From Chitinispirillales bacterium (GTDB lineage Bacteria > Fibrobacterota > Chitinivibrionia > Chitinivibrionales > Chitinispirillaceae): a DNA stretch of 9,661 nt. The DNA lies in assembly GCA_031254445.1 (NCBI GenBank), contig JAIRUL010000240.1, positions 1 to 9,661 on the forward strand. The letters are read 5' to 3'. A program made the translations under genes and the position numbers. Below are positions 6,065 through 9,661 of the stretch, one piece after another. Position 1 is the stretch's first letter. Every line of letters starts with the position of its first letter. The notes under the pieces were generated by a model. The model did no database searches. It saw nothing but the letters and a program-made list of their open reading frames with translations, and was not told the origin of the DNA.

Positions 6065-6118
6065 TATGGGCATAACGTAGGATTTGCCGCCGTCGGAAAC
6101 TCCGCCGGGGTTCTTCCT
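6065..6118 (+). repeat. CATATAATAGGA-type repeat, copy 3
   Basis: Closely similar to 748-797: both read TATGnnCATAnnnTAGGAnTTGCCGCCnTCGGAAA and end in a G-run, TT and TCCT. Here it lies between a terminator and the next gene, with no good reading frame of its own. Most differences between copies would fall at first codon positions in the matching frame, which argues against shared coding constraint and for a non-coding repeat or a decayed fragment. Confidence 0.5.
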
Positions 6119-6157
6119 ATCTATTCTATACACTAACAAAAAAGGAGGGCGGCCGGA

Positions 6158-8191
6158 ATGATTATCTGTAACTTGAAACCACGGAAAGAGAATTGGGGGA
6201 GGGCGAGAGCGGTTGCTGTGGCGAAATTACTCTCTGCCATCGCGCTATCGTTTATTATGGTTGCCCTCGCCGGCTGCCAAGGCGACTCCAAATCGCTGCT
6301 AATCGGGCAGTGGTGGCTTACGGAAAGCAACGTGGACGCGGAGCTGTTCCCTGAAAGGGATGAGTACTATAAAGACGGCACTGGGCTGTCGGAATCCGAA
6401 TACATGAGGGGCATCGGGGGAGCGTGGGCTCAGGGTTTTGAGTGGAAAATCGACCGCGACGGGCGGCTAATCGTCATGTCTGCAGAGGGCGTTGCGCAAA
6501 TATATTACATTACCGAGATATCAAAATCAACGCTTGTCTTGGAGGGGGCTCTCCCTAAGCTCGGCAATGTGCGTATTGCGTATTCAAGGCACACCCCGGT
6601 CAAATCTAGCTGCCTGAGCTGGTACGCTAAAAACCCCCATGACTCTGCGTTCACCATAAATAGCGCCGATCAGCTGGCCGGGCTCGCCCATATCGTCAAC
6701 GGGACTTGGGGCGGGGCGCCGAGGAGGCACGACTTTTCGGGCAAGACGATTACGCTTGCTAAGAGCATCGACCTTGGCGGCAGGGAGTGGGTGCCTATCG
6801 GGACGATAAAATATCCCGGCGTCAAAGAGGGCAGGATAGAAATCCCTTTTAGCGGCACATTCGACGGCAACGGCAACGTTATAAAAGGGGTTAAAATCAG
6901 CGGCGGCAAAAGCCGCCAAGGGCTCTTCGGGTACATCGGCAACACGGGGGCAGTCATGAACTTAGGCGTTGTCGACATCGACATAACCGGCGCCGACCGG
7001 GTCGGCGGGCTGGCGGGGAGCAACGCCGGCGCGATAGAAAACTGCTACGCCTCGGGTGCGGTAGCCGGAACAGAGCACACCGGCGGATTGGCAGGGATTA
7101 ACATCGGCAAGATTAAGAACAGCCACGCCGGCGTGGACGTGAGCGGGCGGGAAAAAGTCGGAGGGTTAGCCGGAAGCTGCGACGGCGGCGCCGTTAGCGG
7201 CGGCTACGCCACCGGAAGCGTGAGCGGCACAAAAAGAAATGTCGGCGGGCTCGTCGGGGCAAACGAGAGCAGCGTAATCAACAATAGCTATGCCTCCGGA
7301 AACGTAGCGGGCGCCGCGGACAACATCGGGGGATTGGTGGGCGTCAACTCAGCCGGCATAGTTATAAATAGCTACGCATCCGGGGACGCAAAGGGAAAAA
7401 CAGAAGTCGGCGGGTTAGTTGGCGGAAACTACGACGGAAGCGCCGTTGCCTACAGCTACGCATCCGGCGATGCGGCGGGCGCTAGAAATGTCGGCGTGCT
7501 GGTAGGGGAAAACAGGAGCGGCAACGTAGTTAAAAATTCCCACGGAGCAAGAACCGCCGAGCAAATGACCGCGCAAAGCGCCTATGAGAACTGGGACTTC
7601 GATGGGGTTTGGGAGATAAGCCCGGATGTAAACAGCGGTTTCCCGCGCCTGCGAAGCGACGTGGGCGCTACTACCGGCTCGTTTACGGACGCAAGGGATA
7701 GCCTAGCGTACAACGCCGTTAAAATCGGCGGCGCTGTGTGGATGGCGGAAAACCTCAACTACGCGACGGACGGCAGCTGGTGCTATAAAAACGCCGATTC
7801 CAACTGCGTCAAGTACGGCAGGCTGTATGCCTGGGACGACGCCAAGGCCGCCTGCCCAACCGGCTGGCGCTTGCCGAGCCGCGCCGATTGGAGCGCGCTG
7901 GTTGGCGCGACGGGCGGCGACTATGCCGGTAAATTGCTTAAATCCGCAAGCGGCTGGAGCGGCAAGGGCAACGGCGCGGACGATTACGGGTTTGAGGCGC
8001 TGCCGGGCGGATTCCGAGGAAGCTACGAGGGCAGCTTCGGCAACATCGGCTCCATAGGCGCCTGGTGGAGCGCGACGGAAACCGGGGCGGGCGGCGCGTA
8101 CCTCCAAGCCATGGGCTACAACGACGCTAGCGTGAGCGCGGAGGACGGCGATAAGAAGCTCGGCCTTTCTGTGCGCTGCGTTAAAGACTAA
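6158..8191 (+). CDS. Lipoprotein with GLUG repeats and C-terminal FISUMP domain
   Basis: 677 residues. The ATG at 6158 follows AAGGAGG by 9 nt. It gives a long basic N-region and a lipobox LAGC (Cys40); a GTG at codon 21 would give a more usual signal peptide but has a poorly placed ribosome binding site. Residues about 45-155 (LIGQWWLTESN, a WKI-DGRLIVM strand, YYITEISKSTLVLEG) look like a small lipocalin-like domain. From about 165 the FTINSADQLAGLA, GKTITLAKSIDLGG, FSGTFDGNGNVIKG and QGLFGYI motifs lead into about seven GLUG repeats (about 281-455; VGGLVGxNxxG..NSYASGxxxG), expected to form a right-handed beta-helix and capped by W.FDGVWEI...GFPRLR. Residues about 505-677 are a FISUMP domain, matching the stand-alone protein at 1339. 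The domain order suggests a surface-displayed stalk carrying the FISUMP head. Family assignments come from motifs; ligand and role are unknown. Confidence 0.92.
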   Translation: MIICNLKPRKENWGRARAVAVAKLLSAIALSFIMVALAGCQGDSKSLLIGQWWLTESNVDAELFPERDEYYKDGTGLSESEYMRGIGGAWAQGFEWKIDRDGRLIVMSAEGVAQIYYITEISKSTLVLEGALPKLGNVRIAYSRHTPVKSSCLSWYAKNPHDSAFTINSADQLAGLAHIVNGTWGGAPRRHDFSGKTITLAKSIDLGGREWVPIGTIKYPGVKEGRIEIPFSGTFDGNGNVIKGVKISGGKSRQGLFGYIGNTGAVMNLGVVDIDITGADRVGGLAGSNAGAIENCYASGAVAGTEHTGGLAGINIGKIKNSHAGVDVSGREKVGGLAGSCDGGAVSGGYATGSVSGTKRNVGGLVGANESSVINNSYASGNVAGAADNIGGLVGVNSAGIVINSYASGDAKGKTEVGGLVGGNYDGSAVAYSYASGDAAGARNVGVLVGENRSGNVVKNSHGARTAEQMTAQSAYENWDFDGVWEISPDVNSGFPRLRSDVGATTGSFTDARDSLAYNAVKIGGAVWMAENLNYATDGSWCYKNADSNCVKYGRLYAWDDAKAACPTGWRLPSRADWSALVGATGGDYAGKLLKSASGWSGKGNGADDYGFEALPGGFRGSYEGSFGNIGSIGAWWSATETGAGGAYLQAMGYNDASVSAEDGDKKLGLSVRCVKD

Positions 8192-8205
8192 GCAAAAAAG
8201 AACCC

Positions 8206-8283
8206 GCGCCAAACGGCGCACCCCCGCCAAGCCCCATATCCCCAAGGGCTCGGCAGGTCAACCAAATCAACGGGGAAAGGAGG
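8206..8283 (+). promoter_or_regulatory. Two-hairpin structured leader, copy 3
   Basis: First hairpin: GCGCC (8206-8210), AAAC loop, GGCGC (8215-8219). Second hairpin: 8223-8234 with 8246-8257, the same 11-nt loop with TATCCCCAA, but two internal mismatches (8229/8251 and 8225/8255); the G-U pair of copies 1 and 2 is here G-C (8231/8249). GGGGA (8272-8276) and AAAGGAGG follow, giving the gene at 8292 a strong ribosome binding site; loop TCCCC (8239-8243) can pair with GGGGA. The most degenerate of the three copies. Confidence 0.55.
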
Positions 8284-8291
8284 TTGTCTGT

Positions 8292-8852
8292 ATGAACTGG
8301 AGGTTTTTAATGAAAAAGGTCTGTTTTTCGCTTTTGGCCGGAATTGTCGTTCTGTCCGTTGCCGTTGGGTGCGTACCGCCATCGACTGGCCACTCGACTA
8401 GTTCTTTGGCCGCAATTAAGATGGATGGCTCGTTGCGCGATGGCAAGGGCATCGAGCTTGAGCCGCGCGCGCACGTTGTCCCGCATCTTGTCGCGTTAAA
8501 AGTCGACACCCTAAAGGTTGCCGGCGAAGCGAGCGGTCTTTTGGCAAACCTTGCAAGCGTGAAACAAAATGCTATCGCAAACGCGCTGATGCTAGGCCAA
8601 GGCGACATATTAAAGTCGTCAGACGTACTCGTGGGTGTCAATTTTGGTTATGAATATGGCGACACCACAATACGTTCAACGAATACAACAAAGCGGGTCG
8701 GCAAGGTTAAGGTTACTGTAACCGGGTACCCCGCGCGTTACGCGAGGTTCCGGCCTATGAACGTAAATGATACAATAACCAACATCGCTAACGGCACCGC
8801 TATCGAAGCGCCGAAAATAGAGCCTATGGCGGTGCCGATTGGGCAACCGTAG
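8292..8852 (+). CDS. Small lipoprotein, unknown function
   Basis: 186 residues. Hydrophobic signal segment ending VAVGC (Cys27), an acceptable though not ideal lipobox. Two starts are possible: the ATG at 8292 (AAAGGAGG 8 nt upstream) and the ATG at 8310 (MKKVCF, with TGGAGG 6 nt upstream); the second gives a more standard signal peptide, the first has the better site. The mature part has a region of small residues (about 76-105: VAGEASGLLANLASVKQNAIANALM), then strands DVLVGVNFGYEYG and KVKVTVTGYPARYARFRPM, then a Pro/Ile tail. The KVTVTGYPAxYxxFRP pattern is reminiscent of small periplasmic lipoproteins that share an Ala-rich helix followed by beta strands, but no named family was recognised. 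It carries leader copy 3 and ends 29 bp before a strong stem-loop. Confidence 0.8.
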   Translation: MNWRFLMKKVCFSLLAGIVVLSVAVGCVPPSTGHSTSSLAAIKMDGSLRDGKGIELEPRAHVVPHLVALKVDTLKVAGEASGLLANLASVKQNAIANALMLGQGDILKSSDVLVGVNFGYEYGDTTIRSTNTTKRVGKVKVTVTGYPARYARFRPMNVNDTITNIANGTAIEAPKIEPMAVPIGQP

Positions 8853-8881
8853 GGTGTTAGCAGGATGATTAATCCGCCACC

Positions 8882-8928
8882 GAGCGGTTACCGTGCCAAG
8901 TTTTACGCCCCCACGGTGGCCGCTCTTT
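8882..8928. terminator. Strong stem-loop between convergent genes
   Basis: A 14-bp stem, 8882-8895 with 8912-8925 (two G-U pairs on the plus-strand RNA), encloses a 16-nt loop and is followed by TTT and a pyrimidine-rich stretch. It lies between the stop of the plus-strand lipoprotein (8852) and the stop of the minus-strand gene (8936). It should end plus-strand transcription; on the minus strand no T-run follows, so there it would act more as a transcript-end stabiliser or a weak terminator. Confidence 0.65.
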
Positions 8929-8935
8929 CCCTCCC

Positions 8936-9565
8936 CTAGTACGCCCTAACCTCCCACGCCCCCTCCTCCTCCACCGCCTCCCCGACCTGCCTAAGGAGCC
9001 CGACCCCGTGCTCCTTAGCGGCTTCGGCCACGCCGTCTTCAAAAATCATGGCCGCGACCCCGAGGTAGACCTTGTGGTTGCCGTAGGTGCTGGTGTATAG
9101 GTATTTGAAGTTTTTTAGCTTTCTGTCAATAAGCGTGTCCACGTCCTTAATCCTTGCACTATGCTTGACCTCAATGACGGCCACCGCCTCTTCGTTGATA
9201 AGCACGATGTCGAACTGGTCTTGCACGGTCGGGCAGCCCCGCTTCTTCCTGCGCCCGCCGAGAGTGTCGTCCGCGTAGTCGAAGTGTACGCCGGCGAAGA
9301 CTAACTTCTTTTCGAGGGCGTTGAAGAAGTATTCTTGGGCGAACATGCCGTTGCTGTCGCTTATGCCGTTGATGTTTTTGTTGGTGTTCTCGATGTCGAC
9401 CCTCAGCTCGGCAAACTTCTTGTTGGCCTCGGCCACCCAACGGTCGAAATCGGCGGCGCGAGCGGCCATCTGACGGTCGAAATCGACGGCGGCGGCGGCT
9501 CGCTTGCGGTCGGTCTCGGCGAACATCTCTTTTACTTCCGCCCACGAAAGCTCTGCTTTTTCCAC
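8936..9565 (-). CDS. Coiled-coil protein with PD-(D/E)XK nuclease-like domain
   Basis: 209 residues, the only minus-strand gene and the only product without export signals. The start is GTG (complement of 9563-9565) with AGGAG 7 nt upstream and a good promoter about 57 nt upstream, across the circle junction. Residues 1-66 are helical and charged, with a repeated VDFDRQMAARA/ADFDRWVAEA unit, probably a coiled coil. Residues about 70-195 match the restriction-endonuclease-like fold by motif: Glu78 (AQEYF), Asp119 (DQFDIVLI), Glu132 and Lys134 (VAVIEVKHS), then a Lys-rich helix (LIDRKLKNFKYLY), a VYLGVAAMIF strand and a closing AKEHGVGLLRQ helix-strand. Similar ETDR-type coiled-coil plus nuclease-domain proteins are common uncharacterised bacterial proteins. 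It might act in maintenance of the element, but this is inference; it does not look like a replication initiator or resolvase of known type. Confidence 0.85.
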   Translation of the reverse strand: MEKAELSWAEVKEMFAETDRKRAAAAVDFDRQMAARAADFDRWVAEANKKFAELRVDIENTNKNINGISDSNGMFAQEYFFNALEKKLVFAGVHFDYADDTLGGRRKKRGCPTVQDQFDIVLINEEAVAVIEVKHSARIKDVDTLIDRKLKNFKYLYTSTYGNHKVYLGVAAMIFEDGVAEAAKEHGVGLLRQVGEAVEEEGAWEVRAY

Positions 9566-9661
9566 AATAATGCTCCTAATCCTATTTTACGTTTTTTGGG
9601 GGTTATATGGCCATCCCCATAAATATAATAAAATTGCCCCCGCATATCAAGGGGGCTATAC
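9543..9661. repeat. Terminal direct repeat, right copy
   Basis: Exact copy of 1-119. If the molecule is circular, one copy is redundant and the true length is 9,542 bp. The repeat begins inside the 5' end of the minus-strand gene, not at a gene boundary, which fits an assembly overlap better than a biological attachment site. Confidence 0.95.
9622..9650 (-). promoter_or_regulatory. Sigma70-like promoter of the nuclease-like gene, with palindrome around the -35
   Basis: On the minus strand there is a TTGATA -35 box, a 17-nt spacer and a TATATT -10 box (complement of 9645-9650 and 9622-9627; duplicated at 80-108 in the left repeat). It lies about 57 nt upstream of the GTG start at 9565, which has an AGGAG site 7 nt before it. 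The -35 box lies in the loop of a perfect GCCCCC/GGGGGC inverted repeat (94-99 and 109-114 in the left copy), which could be an operator or fold into a hairpin. Box quality and spacing are seen; activity is inferred. Confidence 0.65.

Noticed and set aside
8194..8219. GCGCC/GGCGC hairpin with an A-run that would be a minus-strand terminator
   Set aside because: No minus-strand gene ends here; the hairpin is the first stem of leader copy 3.
7703..8245. 180-codon minus-strand open frame over the FISUMP domain
   Set aside because: Antisense of a well-supported domain; its start lies in the leader repeat and there is no ribosome site.

Overview
The window reads as a complete small circular DNA molecule, or at least a circularly assembled contig. 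Its first 119 bases recur exactly as its last 119, so the unique length would be 9,542 bp and the minus-strand gene at the right end has its promoter across the junction. The likely source is a member of the Fibrobacterota. Two proteins carry the 'Fibrobacter succinogenes major paralogous' (FISUMP) domain, and most genes have clear Shine-Dalgarno sites and sigma70-like promoters, which argues against Bacteroidota, the other common home of this domain. No rRNA, tRNA, CRISPR, insertion sequence, transposase, integrase, partition gene or recognisable replication initiator is visible.

Layout. Positions 24-480 are non-coding and include a very AT-rich, palindrome-rich stretch (about 365-455) that is the best origin candidate. 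Positions 481-799 hold what looks like a frame-broken small membrane protein with an 11-C tract. Then follow, all on the plus strand: a small two-helix membrane protein (894-1244), a secreted stand-alone FISUMP protein (1339-1947), a lipoprotein built of five alternating beta-rich repeats (2147-3727), an envelope protein with three CsgG-like repeats, a long coiled coil and a probable outer-membrane barrel (3777-6026), a lipoprotein with GLUG repeats and a C-terminal FISUMP domain (6158-8191), and a small lipoprotein (8292-8852). One gene lies on the minus strand (8936-9565): a coiled-coil protein with a PD-(D/E)XK nuclease-like domain, separated from the rest by a strong stem-loop that can serve both directions.

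All six intact plus-strand genes encode exported or membrane proteins, so the element appears to be cell-envelope cargo; the minus-strand nuclease-like protein is the only obvious cytoplasmic product. Three genes (894, 1339, 8292) share a leader of about 78 nt with two hairpins. Compensatory changes between copies, an invariant 9-nt loop core and a fixed position at the Shine-Dalgarno site suggest a structured cis-acting RNA. This leader family is the most interesting candidate for something undescribed. Functions of most proteins remain inferred from architecture only.
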